Part shown: one piece after another, positions 7,608 to 15,620 of the stretch
How positions within the stretch are numbered: the stretch's first letter is position 1
Layout: each line of letters starts with the position of its first letter
NCBI RefSeq assembly: GCF_012971725.1
Contig: NZ_CP048833.1
Location: 2,790,001 to 2,854,000, forward strand
Length of the DNA stretch: 64,000 bases
DNA from: Pseudomonas multiresinivorans
GTDB taxonomy: Bacteria > Pseudomonadota > Gammaproteobacteria > Pseudomonadales > Pseudomonadaceae
Direction of reading: 5' to 3'
Notes under the pieces: generated by a model
What the model was told of the DNA's origin: nothing
Database searches by the model: none
The model's input: only the letters and a program-made list of their open reading frames with translations
Translations under genes and position numbers: made by a program

Positions 7608-9458
7608 TTAGAACGACACGCCAAGGCTCAGGGCAAGGAAGTCCCGGTCGGTATTCACGTTGTACTTACCGCCGAAGAAGTTGGTGTAGGAAAGGCTCAT
7701 GTTGTAGGTGTTGAGGTAGGTGCTATCGACGCCGACGCTGATCGCCCGCGCGCCCTGGTTGAAGCCCGGTTCCGGGGCATAGCCGTGGACGTCGTGGGAC
7801 CACGCCAGGTTGGGTCGCACCGTGGCGCCGTCGATGAGGTCGGCGTACTCCCAGATCGCCCGCGTCTGGTAGCCCCAGGCGGTGCTGGTGACGAAGCCCG
7901 AGTCGTTGCAGTACTGCGGCGTGACACTGTTGCCGGTGCACAGGCTGTTGTCCGGGTACAGCGCCCCCTGGCCGAACACCGGGCTGCGGCCGTAGCGCAG
8001 CTCGTCGTCGCCGCCCAGGCCGCCGACATGGGTGACGCCGATCTCGCCGATCAGGGTCAGGCGGTCGGCGCCCATCACCTGGTCGAAGAAGTGCGTCGCG
8101 GTGACCTGCGCCTGGGTCACTTCCTTGCGCCGGTAGCCCTTGAGGATCGCGTCGTTGGCCGGTGCCGGCGCGTCGCCGTAGACCGGTGTGAGCGCCGGTA
8201 TGCCCAGGGTCGAGGTGACCAGGTCCACCGGGTTGATCTGCACCGGCATGTTCGGCCGGTAGCTGATCTCGCCGGCCAGGGTGGTGCCGGTGGGCAGGCT
8301 GGTGCTGAAGCTCAGGCCGTAGAGCTGGATGTCTTCGGGGTAGTCGGCGAAGTACTGGGCGCTGCCCAGGCGATAGGCCTGGGTCAGCTGCTGGCCGGCG
8401 CCGCTGCCGATCACCGCGCCGCAGAGGGCATCCGGAATGCCGAGGTTGCCGCACAGCTGCGGGGCGAAGCCCAGGTCGGCCGCGTGCGGGCCGCTGCGTA
8501 CGCTGAGGTATGGCTGGCGGCTGTGGTAGTTGATGAAGTAGCCGGCGAACTCGCTATCCAGCTCCGGGGCGAACCAGCGCAGGGCGGCGCCCCACTGGCC
8601 GTCGTCGCGTGCTTCGCGGTCCTTGCCGCGGGGGATGACGATGCCTTCGTCGGTCAGGTTGATCCCCGCTGGCGCCAGGGCCTGGACCGCCAGCGGGTTC
8701 TGGTTGATCACCGGGCCGGCGGCCAGGCCGTTGCAGCCATCGGCCATCACATCGGTGGTGGAGAAGAAGGTGCCGCAGTTGTCGATCACGGTCTTCTGCC
8801 ATTCCAGTTGGTAGAAGGCCTCGGCGGACAGGTGCTCGCTGAAGTTCTGCGAGACGTAGAACATGTTCACCGGGATCAGGCCTTCCTTGATCTCCGAACC
8901 AGGGCGGCGGAACGCCGCGACATCGATCGGGTTGATCGCGTTGATGCCGCCCTGGATGAAGGTGCTCTCGCCCCAGCTCACCACCTGCTTGCCCAGGCGC
9001 ACGGTGCCGGGCAGGTCGCCGATGCTGTAGTTGTGGTAGAGGAAGGCATCGAGGAATTCGGCGCCGGAGGCCTTGGCGCCTTCCTCACGGCCGTGGTCGT
9101 CGATGTCCTTGAAGTGCAGGTGCTCGTCCTTGAGCTTGAAGTCGTACCAGTACTTGCCGCGGACGAAGGCACCGGAGTCGCCGTACTTCAGCTCCAGGTC
9201 GTGGATGCCCTTGAACACCTTGGAGAAGGTGTCGCCCTCGCGGAAGTTGCGTTTGCCGTCGTCGGAGCTGTGGCTGTGCAGCAGGCCGGCGTCGGCATTG
9301 CGCATGGCCCAGCTGGCGCCGACCGAGAGGCTGGAGTCGAACTGCCCCTCGATCTCGCCGAGGGAGAAGGTGAAGGCCTGTGCGCCGTCGCCGTAAACGG
9401 CCAGGCCGATGGCGGCGGGAAGCGCGAGCAGGTGCAAGGCGGGTGATCTGCGGTTCAT
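7608..9458 (-). CDS. DUF1302 family outer-membrane-type protein
   Basis: A 616-residue protein with an N-terminal signal peptide (about residues 1-28, A-L-P-A-A-I-G-L-A-V then A-Q-A-F), many aromatic alternating segments and a terminal Phe, consistent with a beta-barrel. The start has GAGGT 8 nt upstream. DUF1302 and DUF1329 genes pair in steroid, terpene and aromatic catabolic loci of Pseudomonas and relatives; transport of hydrophobic compounds is suspected but unproven. A partial paralogue lies at the left edge of the window. Confidence 0.88.
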   Translation of the reverse strand: MNRRSPALHLLALPAAIGLAVYGDGAQAFTFSLGEIEGQFDSSLSVGASWAMRNADAGLLHSHSSDDGKRNFREGDTFSKVFKGIHDLELKYGDSGAFVRGKYWYDFKLKDEHLHFKDIDDHGREEGAKASGAEFLDAFLYHNYSIGDLPGTVRLGKQVVSWGESTFIQGGINAINPIDVAAFRRPGSEIKEGLIPVNMFYVSQNFSEHLSAEAFYQLEWQKTVIDNCGTFFSTTDVMADGCNGLAAGPVINQNPLAVQALAPAGINLTDEGIVIPRGKDREARDDGQWGAALRWFAPELDSEFAGYFINYHSRQPYLSVRSGPHAADLGFAPQLCGNLGIPDALCGAVIGSGAGQQLTQAYRLGSAQYFADYPEDIQLYGLSFSTSLPTGTTLAGEISYRPNMPVQINPVDLVTSTLGIPALTPVYGDAPAPANDAILKGYRRKEVTQAQVTATHFFDQVMGADRLTLIGEIGVTHVGGLGGDDELRYGRSPVFGQGALYPDNSLCTGNSVTPQYCNDSGFVTSTAWGYQTRAIWEYADLIDGATVRPNLAWSHDVHGYAPEPGFNQGARAISVGVDSTYLNTYNMSLSYTNFFGGKYNVNTDRDFLALSLGVSF

Positions 9459-9471
9459 CTGAAACGACCTC

Positions 9472-9482
9472 TTGTTGTTGTT
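9472..9482 (-). promoter_or_regulatory. A-rich Hfq/Crc-type motif before DUF1302
   Basis: On the minus strand AACAACAACAA lies about 14 nt upstream of the DUF1302 ATG and contains two AAnAAnAA matches just before the ribosome-binding site. Confidence 0.5.
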
Positions 9483-9525
9483 CTGTCGTCTGCCGGCCCT
9501 TTTTCGGGCACAGCGGGGCCCCGCT

Positions 9526-9544
9526 GGCCCGCGGCGTGCGGGCC
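9526..9544 (-). terminator. Hairpin downstream of the MBL gene
   Basis: GGCCCGC and GCGGGCC form a 7-bp stem with a 5-nt loop. It is followed leftward by a second perfect palindrome, CAGCGGGGCCCCGCTG (9511-9526). It lies between the MBL and DUF1302 genes and may attenuate or process the transcript. It has no U-tract. Confidence 0.4.
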
Positions 9545-9571
9545 AGTTGATGAAGGTGGTGGTGGAAGGCG

Positions 9572-10588
9572 CTAGAGGCTCAGGTCGAGGGCGTCCTCCC
9601 CGAGCGTGATCTCGCCCGAATACTCATCGGCCATGCCGCTGACGAACATCCGTCTGGCGAGGAAGTTGTCCGGGGCCGGGATCAGGTGGGTGAGCAGCAG
9701 ATGGCGCACGCCGGCGCGCTGGGCCATGCGTGCCAGCTCCAGGGTGTCGGCGTGGTAATCGAGTACGCGCACGGCTTGCTGTCCACGGTCCTTCTGCCCG
9801 GTGCGTTCGAGCGCCGCGGCGCCCTCGTGCACCAGATGCGCATTGATCGCCTCGTGCACCACCAGGTCGGCATCGCGCATGGCTTCCAGGTAGCGCTCGC
9901 TGACGCGGGTATCGCCGCTGATGAACAGCTTCCTGCCCTGGTAGCGCAACACGTAGCCGTAGGCGGGCTCCACCGGATGGTGGTCGACGCGGTAGGTATC
10001 GATGGTCACGCCGCCCTGGTCATAGACGCGCACCGATTCCTGTCCCTCGGCGATCTCCACCCGGCGCGGCTCGGCGAATGCCAGGCGTCGGTCGGTGGCA
10101 GGCAGGGCATGGGCGCTGCGGTAGCTGGCGTCCTGGGCATAGGCCATGGCCAGTCCCTCGACAACCTGCTCCACGCCGGTCGGGCCGTAGACCACCAAGG
10201 GCGTCTGCCGGCCGTAGATCCAGCTGTGGTTGATCAGCGCACCCAGGCCGTTGAAATGGTCCGAGTGCCAGTGGGTGATGAACACCTGGTTCAGTGCCTG
10301 TATCGGCACGTGGCTGGTCTCCAGGTTGCGCATGGCGTTTTCGCCGGCATCGAAGAGGAACAGCCGGCCGCCAGCGGCCACCAGGGTGCAGGCCTGGCCG
10401 CGGGTGGCATTGACCTGCGGCGTGCCGGTGCCGCAGAGGATGACGCGAATGGCATTGCCGCCCTGGATCAGGGACTGGTCGGTGTGGTCCTTGACCATGG
10501 CATCCAGCGCCGCGTGCTGGATGCGTTCGCAACCGGGCAGGGCGAGGACGAGCAGCAGGGCAAGGGCTCGGGACAGTCGGGGTCGCAT
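9572..10588 (-). CDS. MBL-fold metallo-hydrolase lipoprotein
   Basis: A 338-residue protein. Residues 1-20 form a lipoprotein signal with lipobox L-A-L-P-G-C (Cys20); Glu at +2 does not suggest inner-membrane retention. The metallo-beta-lactamase motif H-W-H-S-D-H at 106-111, then a later S-G-D-T-R and a C-terminal L-L-T-H-L, provide the two-metal site. The overall pattern is nearest RNase Z/arylsulfatase-like MBL hydrolases. It probably hydrolyses an ester, lactone or thioester in the envelope. It sits in the catabolic operon between the acyl-CoA ligase and DUF1302 genes. The substrate is unknown. Confidence 0.85.
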   Translation of the reverse strand: MRPRLSRALALLLVLALPGCERIQHAALDAMVKDHTDQSLIQGGNAIRVILCGTGTPQVNATRGQACTLVAAGGRLFLFDAGENAMRNLETSHVPIQALNQVFITHWHSDHFNGLGALINHSWIYGRQTPLVVYGPTGVEQVVEGLAMAYAQDASYRSAHALPATDRRLAFAEPRRVEIAEGQESVRVYDQGGVTIDTYRVDHHPVEPAYGYVLRYQGRKLFISGDTRVSERYLEAMRDADLVVHEAINAHLVHEGAAALERTGQKDRGQQAVRVLDYHADTLELARMAQRAGVRHLLLTHLIPAPDNFLARRMFVSGMADEYSGEITLGEDALDLSL

Positions 10589-10603
10589 GGCACTTCCTTC
10601 GTC

Positions 10604-10614
10604 TTGTTCTTGTT
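10604..10614 (-). promoter_or_regulatory. A-rich Hfq/Crc-type motif before the MBL gene
   Basis: The minus strand reads AACAAGAACAA about 15 nt upstream of the MBL ATG, two overlapping AAnAAnAA matches. Confidence 0.5.
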
Positions 10615-10639
10615 GTGTGTGCGAGCGCTGTGGTCGGGC

Positions 10640-12541
10640 TCAGCCGTGCCAGTCAACCGCGAAGCTGTAGCGGCCCAGCGCACGGGCCAGTTCATCGCGC
10701 CCGGAGCCGGCGCGAACCTGTGCCACCAGTCCGCGACGGGCGTCCTGCACCACCTCCACGGCGATGCCGGCCAGGCCCTGGTTGTCCGCTTCCTGGCGGA
10801 TCACCCGGGCGATTTCGCGTTGCTGCAGCACGGGCTTGAAGATCTTGCCCACCGGCGTGACCGGCAGGGCGTCGAGAATCTCGATGCGCTTGGGCACTGC
10901 GGCGCGTTCGCTGATCCGCTGGTTGGCGAAGTCCAGCAACGCAGCACTGTCGGCACGTTGGCCGGCGGCGAGCTGCACATAGGCCACGGGAATCTCGCCA
11001 GCGTGCGGGTCGGGGCTGCCCACCGCCGCCACCAGGGCCACTGCCGGGTGCGCCTGCAGCGCTTCTTCGATCTGCTTCGGGTCGATGTTGTGGCCGCCGC
11101 GGATGATCAGTTCCTTCTTGCGCCCGGTGAGCCAGAAGTAGCCCTGGGCGTCCTGCCGCCCGAGGTCGCCGGTGTTCAGCCAGCGCCGCCCGCCGATGTC
11201 GATCCACAAGCCCTTGTTGTGGCTGTCGTCGAGGTAGCCGAGGAACACGTTGGGGCCGTGGATGGCGATCACCCCGACCTCGTCGGTCTCGGCATCGCGC
11301 ATGTAGGCGCCCTGATCGTCGAGGATCACCGCACGCATGTCCTGGTAAGCCAGGCGCAGGCCGATGGAGCCGATCGGTCGTTCGCCGTCGGGCGGGTTGC
11401 TCGATGAAACGCACGCGCCCTCGGTGAGACCGTAGCCTTCGAGGATGCGCACACCGACCACCCGCTCGAACTCGCGGAACAGCTCCACCGGCATCGGCGC
11501 TGCGCCACACAGTGCGTACTGCAGGCTGGACAGGTCGTGGCCGGCGACGGGTTGCTGCAGCAGGGCCGAATAGACGGTCGGCACGCCGGAGAAGAAGTTG
11601 ATGCCAAAGTGCTGGACCATTGCCCAGAAGGCCGGGATCACGCCCTCGCCGCGATAGCCCTGGGGCGTGCCGATGATCACCCGGTCGCCATGGGTCCAGG
11701 GCATCAGCCCGGTCACCAGCTGGCCGTTGACGTGGAACAGCGGCAACCCGCAGAAGATCACCTGGCCGGGCTGGCGCGGCTGCATGTTGGCGGCCATCGC
11801 CCAGGCGTTGAAGACTTCCGAGCCGTGGCTGCGCCGGGCGATCTTCGGCAGGCCGGTAGTGCCGCCGGTGCAGAAGTAGGAGGAGGGTTCTTCCGCGCGG
11901 ATCACGCGGCCGCTGCTGAGCTGTTTGCCATTCTCGCGGCGCATTGCCGTGCGCAGGTCATGGATGCGCAGGCGCGGGTGGCGCTGGCGTTCGCGCCGGG
12001 CCATCCAGCGTAGCGCGAGGGATGCCACGGTGCCGACGTAGGGCGCCATGCTCACCCAGAGCACATCGCGCACGCCGGACAGGCTGTCGAGCTGGCTGGC
12101 CAGCTTGGGCCACAGGTCGCTGCCGGGCGTCGGCGCCAGGGTCACCACCAGCCTCGCATTGGCGGCGCGCAGCAGGTCGCCGATCTGTGCGGCCTCCAGC
12201 AGCGGGTTGATCGCCAGGACGATGCCCGCGGCCTCGCCGCCCCAGATGACGAAGTGGGTTTCCGGCAGGTTCGGCAGGAGGAACGCGACCACGTCCTTCG
12301 GCCCGATGCCGAGCCGGTGGAAGGCGTTGGCGGCGCGGGTGATGTCGGCGAACAACTCGGCGTAGGTCCAGTCGTGGGTGCGACGGAAGTCCTTTGCTTC
12401 GAGGAAGAAGCTGAGCGCCGTCGACGTGCCGTATTCGCCGGCGCAACGGCGCAGCGCTTCGTAGGTGCTGGCGGGCAACTCGCGGCGTGCCAGCGCAACG
12501 CTCTCCAGCGCCTGGATATCGGCGAGGGTCTGCACGGCCAT
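10640..12541 (-). CDS. AMP-binding acyl-CoA synthetase
   Basis: A 633-residue adenylate-forming ligase. Visible motifs are the P-loop-like C-T-G-G-T-T-G-L-P-K at 224-233, G-Y-G-L-T-E-G, N-T-G-D-L-G, and the C-terminal hinge and lysine region G-R-K-K-E-L-I-I-R-G-G-H-N-I-D-P. It should activate a carboxylic acid with ATP and CoA in the cytoplasm. The ATG at 12541 shares its A with the stop of the FAH gene (TGATG), so the two are translationally coupled; the frame is open further upstream only by chance. In this operon it may activate an aromatic or side-chain acid. The substrate cannot be read from sequence. Confidence 0.9.
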   Translation of the reverse strand: MAVQTLADIQALESVALARRELPASTYEALRRCAGEYGTSTALSFFLEAKDFRRTHDWTYAELFADITRAANAFHRLGIGPKDVVAFLLPNLPETHFVIWGGEAAGIVLAINPLLEAAQIGDLLRAANARLVVTLAPTPGSDLWPKLASQLDSLSGVRDVLWVSMAPYVGTVASLALRWMARRERQRHPRLRIHDLRTAMRRENGKQLSSGRVIRAEEPSSYFCTGGTTGLPKIARRSHGSEVFNAWAMAANMQPRQPGQVIFCGLPLFHVNGQLVTGLMPWTHGDRVIIGTPQGYRGEGVIPAFWAMVQHFGINFFSGVPTVYSALLQQPVAGHDLSSLQYALCGAAPMPVELFREFERVVGVRILEGYGLTEGACVSSSNPPDGERPIGSIGLRLAYQDMRAVILDDQGAYMRDAETDEVGVIAIHGPNVFLGYLDDSHNKGLWIDIGGRRWLNTGDLGRQDAQGYFWLTGRKKELIIRGGHNIDPKQIEEALQAHPAVALVAAVGSPDPHAGEIPVAYVQLAAGQRADSAALLDFANQRISERAAVPKRIEILDALPVTPVGKIFKPVLQQREIARVIRQEADNQGLAGIAVEVVQDARRGLVAQVRAGSGRDELARALGRYSFAVDWHG

Positions 12542-13494
12542 CAGGCTTGCTCCACCACGCGGTTGCGCTGCACGCCCAGGTCGACGACGCCGTCGGCGCT
12601 GCGGATGCTCGCCTCGACCAGGTCGCCGGCCTTGAGGTACTGGCTGCGCCCCGCCTGCGTCTTGAGGAAGGCCTTCCACTTGATGTGCTCGGGCAGCAAC
12701 GCGGCGATGCGCTGCTTGGCCGGCGAGGGCACCGACAGCGCGCAGCCGGCCGGCGTGCCGGTGGCGATCAGGTCGCCGGCAGCGAAGTCCTGCACCCCGG
12801 ACAGCTCGCTCAGGGTCTCCGCCGGGCCATGCACCAGGTTGGCGGTACTGTCGCTCTGGCGCACCTCGCCGTTGACCGTCAGGCGCAGCCGCAGGTCCTT
12901 CAGGTAGCCCATGTCGTTCTTCTGCAGCAGGCACAGGTACGGGCCGACCGGGCCGAAGGTGCGGAAGCTCTTGCCCTTGTAGAACTGCATCTGCGGGATC
13001 TGGATGTCGCGCGCCGAGTAGTCGTTGACGATCACCACGCCGGCGATGAACTCGTGCAGGTTGGCGTCGTTGACCGCGACCTTGCTGGTGATCTCCCGGC
13101 GCAGCACCAGGCCCAGCTCGATCTCGTAGTCGAGGAAGCGCACCTGGCGCGGTTTGATCAGGTCGCTGTCGGCGGCGACGATGCAGCTCTGCGCCTTGGT
13201 GAATATCATGTTGAAGTGCTTGGCGTCCGGGTCCATGCCCGACTCGATCATGTGCTGCCGATAATTGGCGCCCTGGCAGACGAACTGCTGGTCGCGGGTG
13301 ATCGGCGAGAGCAGCTTGACCGCTTCCAGCGCCAGTTCGTCGCCTCGCAATGCCGCTAGTTCCTCGACCTGAACGTGCCGGATCAGCTCGCCGGTGCTGG
13401 CGTAGCGGCCGGGCAGGGGGCTGATGCGGCCCTGGCGCAGGACGCCCCAGCGGGTTTCGTTCTGGTGTTCAAAGCGGACAAGGTGCACGGGCAT
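12541..13494 (-). CDS. Fumarylacetoacetate hydrolase (FAH) family protein
   Basis: A 317-residue protein with the FAH C-terminal domain fold. The metal-binding E-x-E is in D-Y-E-I-E-L-G, followed by V-N-D-Y-S-A-R-D, and K-G-K-S-F with a G-P-V-G-P-Y-L block. The family hydrolyses C-C bonds or decarboxylates 2-hydroxymuconate-type products of meta-cleavage. It lies directly after the extradiol dioxygenase-like gene, which suits cleavage of the ring-opened product. AGGAG before the ATG supports the start. The exact reaction (hydrolase, hydratase or decarboxylase) is uncertain. Confidence 0.9.
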   Translation of the reverse strand: MPVHLVRFEHQNETRWGVLRQGRISPLPGRYASTGELIRHVQVEELAALRGDELALEAVKLLSPITRDQQFVCQGANYRQHMIESGMDPDAKHFNMIFTKAQSCIVAADSDLIKPRQVRFLDYEIELGLVLRREITSKVAVNDANLHEFIAGVVIVNDYSARDIQIPQMQFYKGKSFRTFGPVGPYLCLLQKNDMGYLKDLRLRLTVNGEVRQSDSTANLVHGPAETLSELSGVQDFAAGDLIATGTPAGCALSVPSPAKQRIAALLPEHIKWKAFLKTQAGRSQYLKAGDLVEASIRSADGVVDLGVQRNRVVEQA

Positions 13495-13569
13495 GGCAAC
13501 GACTCCTGGTACGGCGGTGGGCCGCGTCGGGGCGGCGATTGTTGTTGTGCTTGTGGTTGTGCGGCGGGC

Positions 13570-14673
13570 CTAGCCGAACATCCGCGCCAGCGTGATCAGC
13601 TTGCGCACTGTCAGGTCCGGGCTGTGCCGCAGGTTGTGCAGCAGGATGCGCAGCTTCTGCAGGTTCATCGCCGGCTTGGTGAAGCTCTTGGGCATGCGCT
13701 GGCCCCATTGCGACATGGCTTCGGGGCTGACGCCGTGCAGCCCGGTGGGGCGCTCGGCGGTGAACAGGTCGCCGTCGCAGTAGTGCTCGTGCTTGTCGCC
13801 CCAGGGGTCCTGCCAGTAGTCGAAGATCTGGCTGCCAAGGATGTGCCGGCCCATGCCCCAGGCATGCTTCCAGCCGCGCTCGCGCAGCACCCGCTGGCCC
13901 ATGCCGACGGCGTCGGCATCCACCACTTCGTAGGCGCTGTGGCTGTAGGCGGCCATGAAGCCCTGGGCCAGCGCCAGGGTGTGGTGGTCGGCCGGCGTGT
14001 CGCCCAGGTCCAGGCGCAGGAAAGCCACCGCCGGGGAGCCATCGGGCAGTACCTGCACGTCGCTGGGGATGAAACCGAAATGCTCCGTGTACCAGCCGGC
14101 GGTGGCCTGATAGTCGGCCACTTCGAGGACCACGTGGCCGAGCTTGATGATGTCCGGTGGGGCCACGGGCGGGCGCTGGGTGGCGTTGATCCGCGGTGCC
14201 TCGTCGACCTGATTGAGCGGCAGCGCCAGGCGGTGAGCCAGCGCGCTGGCCGGCTGCTGGCCGTGGATCGCCTCGACGACGAAACCGGAGGGGTCACGCA
14301 GGCTCACGCTTTCGCCGCCGCCGGGTGCAGTCGACTGCTGGATTGGCGATGCGCCCGGCAGGCGCGCCAGTCGCTGCAGGTCCTCGCGCGACTCGACGGC
14401 CAGGCCGAAGCCGACGAAGCGCGCCTGCGCCGCCCGTTCCACACGATAGCAGTAGGGCGCCGGGCCGGTGCCGCGCAGGTACAGGCAGTCGGCATCGCGG
14501 CGCGCCAGGGCCAGGCCGAAGTCGCCGAGAAAGCGCTCGGCCTGCTCCAGGTCCGGACGTTCGAAGATCAGGTGGGCCAGCGCGCGAGCCCTGACCGTTG
14601 GCCGCGGATGACGCGCCGGCTGCGGCGTCGCCAGGGCGGTGGGCTGGCTTGCGGAAGGGGGCTGACGGCTCAT
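13570..14673 (-). CDS. VOC-family protein, likely type I extradiol dioxygenase
   Basis: A 367-residue protein with two vicinal-oxygen-chelate modules, about 30-140 and 175-300. The second carries a complete 2-His-1-carboxylate set by pattern: H180 in L-G-H-V-V-L-E-V, H245 in A-Y-S-H-S-A-Y-E-V, and E296 in D-K-H-E-H-Y, with H231 and Y298 in positions expected for catalysis. That favours an Fe(II) ring-cleavage dioxygenase acting on a catechol. A conserved tail to residue 367 extends past the second module. The ATG has GGAG with an AACAACAA stretch between them. It is the first structural gene of the leftward operon, 79 bp after TetR. Non-catalytic VOC proteins exist, so activity is inferred. 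Confidence 0.82.
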   Translation of the reverse strand: MSRQPPSASQPTALATPQPARHPRPTVRARALAHLIFERPDLEQAERFLGDFGLALARRDADCLYLRGTGPAPYCYRVERAAQARFVGFGLAVESREDLQRLARLPGASPIQQSTAPGGGESVSLRDPSGFVVEAIHGQQPASALAHRLALPLNQVDEAPRINATQRPPVAPPDIIKLGHVVLEVADYQATAGWYTEHFGFIPSDVQVLPDGSPAVAFLRLDLGDTPADHHTLALAQGFMAAYSHSAYEVVDADAVGMGQRVLRERGWKHAWGMGRHILGSQIFDYWQDPWGDKHEHYCDGDLFTAERPTGLHGVSPEAMSQWGQRMPKSFTKPAMNLQKLRILLHNLRHSPDLTVRKLITLARMFG

Positions 14674-14675
14674 GC

Positions 14676-14683
14676 TTGTTGTT
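14676..14683 (-). promoter_or_regulatory. A-rich Hfq/Crc-type motif before the VOC gene
   Basis: AACAACAA on the minus strand sits between GGAG and the ATG of the VOC gene, an ideal place to block ribosome binding to the first structural gene of the operon. Confidence 0.55.
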
Positions 14684-14752
14684 CTCCGTGGCTTTCGTCA
14701 GGCAAGGCTTCGCCATCGCCCCTGAAAAGGGGCGTTGGCAGGTTCGGGTGGA

Positions 14753-15367
14753 TCAGTCCGCGGGTGGCAGCACCGGCAGCTCACCGGTGGACAGGCTGCG
14801 CGCTTCCTCCGGCGCCACGCCGAGCGCGCGCAGGGTCAGTTCGGCAGCGTCGCTGCCGGCCTGGCGCCAGGTGCGATGTCCCTCCAGGACCAGGAACATC
14901 GAGCTGAGCACGGCGCCCGCAATCATCGAAATCGCCGAAGGCAGCTGTTCCTCGCGGAAGCTGTAGCGGCCATTGGCGAGCCCGCTGAGCAGATCGGCGG
15001 TCGGTGGGCCGAACCACATGCCGCGCAGCGATTCATTGCTCATCGAGAAGCGGCTGATGAAGGCGCCCCAATGGGGCTCTTCATGGGCCCGGCGAATGAA
15101 GAAGCGGATGCCGTTGGCCAGGCGCAGGGCCGGGTCCGAGGTCTCGCCGAAGCTCTTCACCACGCGCTGGTGCATCTCCGCGGCCAGGTGGCTGGCCACG
15201 TGCTGGAAGAGGTCATCGATGGACTGCAGGTTGTTGTAGATCGTGCCCCGGGCCACACCGGCCTCCTGGGCCAGGTCGCTAATGTTCACCTGGCTCGCGC
15301 CCTTCTCGGCGAACAGGCGCAGGGCGGCCTGGTGGATACGGCGTTGTACGGGGTTGAGGGTTTCCAT
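14753..15367 (-). CDS. TetR-family transcriptional regulator of the catabolic island
   Basis: A 204-residue protein with a typical N-terminal TetR DNA-binding domain: A-A-L-R-L-F-A-E-K-G near residue 14, then I-S-D-L-A-Q-E-A-G-V-A-R-G-T-I-Y-N-N. The ligand domain is variable. The gene lies between two divergent catabolic operons. Near-identical TTGAAC-type palindromes occur in its own promoter and in the promoter of the rightward operon, so it is the likely repressor of both, released by a pathway compound. That link is inferred from position and operator symmetry. Confidence 0.9.
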   Translation of the reverse strand: METLNPVQRRIHQAALRLFAEKGASQVNISDLAQEAGVARGTIYNNLQSIDDLFQHVASHLAAEMHQRVVKSFGETSDPALRLANGIRFFIRRAHEEPHWGAFISRFSMSNESLRGMWFGPPTADLLSGLANGRYSFREEQLPSAISMIAGAVLSSMFLVLEGHRTWRQAGSDAAELTLRALGVAPEEARSLSTGELPVLPPAD

Positions 15368-15399
15368 GAAAAGACGGCTCCAACGTCAAGCTTGGGCTG

Positions 15400-15428
15400 A
15401 TTGAACACGTGCGTTCAAAATAAGTCAA
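15400..15428 (-). promoter_or_regulatory. TetR-gene promoter containing an operator
   Basis: On the minus strand TTGACT (15428-15423), a 17-nt spacer and TTCAAT (15405-15400) form a sigma-70 promoter. The spacer is occupied by an 18-bp near-palindrome at 15401-15418 with TTGAACGC and GTGTTCAA arms, which matches the operator at 15569-15586. A further TTGAACG half-site starts at 15438. Confidence 0.7.
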
Positions 15429-15559
15429 CAGGGTCTATTGAACGTCATTTTTCCTGCCTTCCCCGTGGATTCTCCCGTCTTTCGCGCCTATCCGGCGCTG
15501 TAGCGATCCTTTGGAAAGGCTCTGGCCGGAGAGTTTCAGTGAGGAATACTGATCTCCAG

Positions 15560-15589
15560 TTGACTGAATTGAACACTAGTGTTCAAAAT
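15560..15589 (+). promoter_or_regulatory. Promoter of the rightward catabolic operon with TetR operator
   Basis: TTGACT (15560-15565), an 18-nt spacer and CAAAAT (15584-15589) are a plausible promoter. Positions 15569-15586 are a perfect 18-bp palindrome (TTGAACACT and its reverse complement AGTGTTCAA) lying between the two hexamers, so a bound TetR dimer would occlude RNA polymerase. Confidence 0.7.
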
Positions 15590-15620
15590 GATTCGGCGAT
15601 GTATTCCTCTGGAGCGAGCA

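Noticed and set aside
7785..9446. Long open frame on the strand opposite DUF1302 (about 550 codons)
   Set aside because: It is a GC-skew shadow of the real gene; similar antisense frames oppose most genes here (for example 15576-17255 and 19483-21591) and show no recognisable domains.
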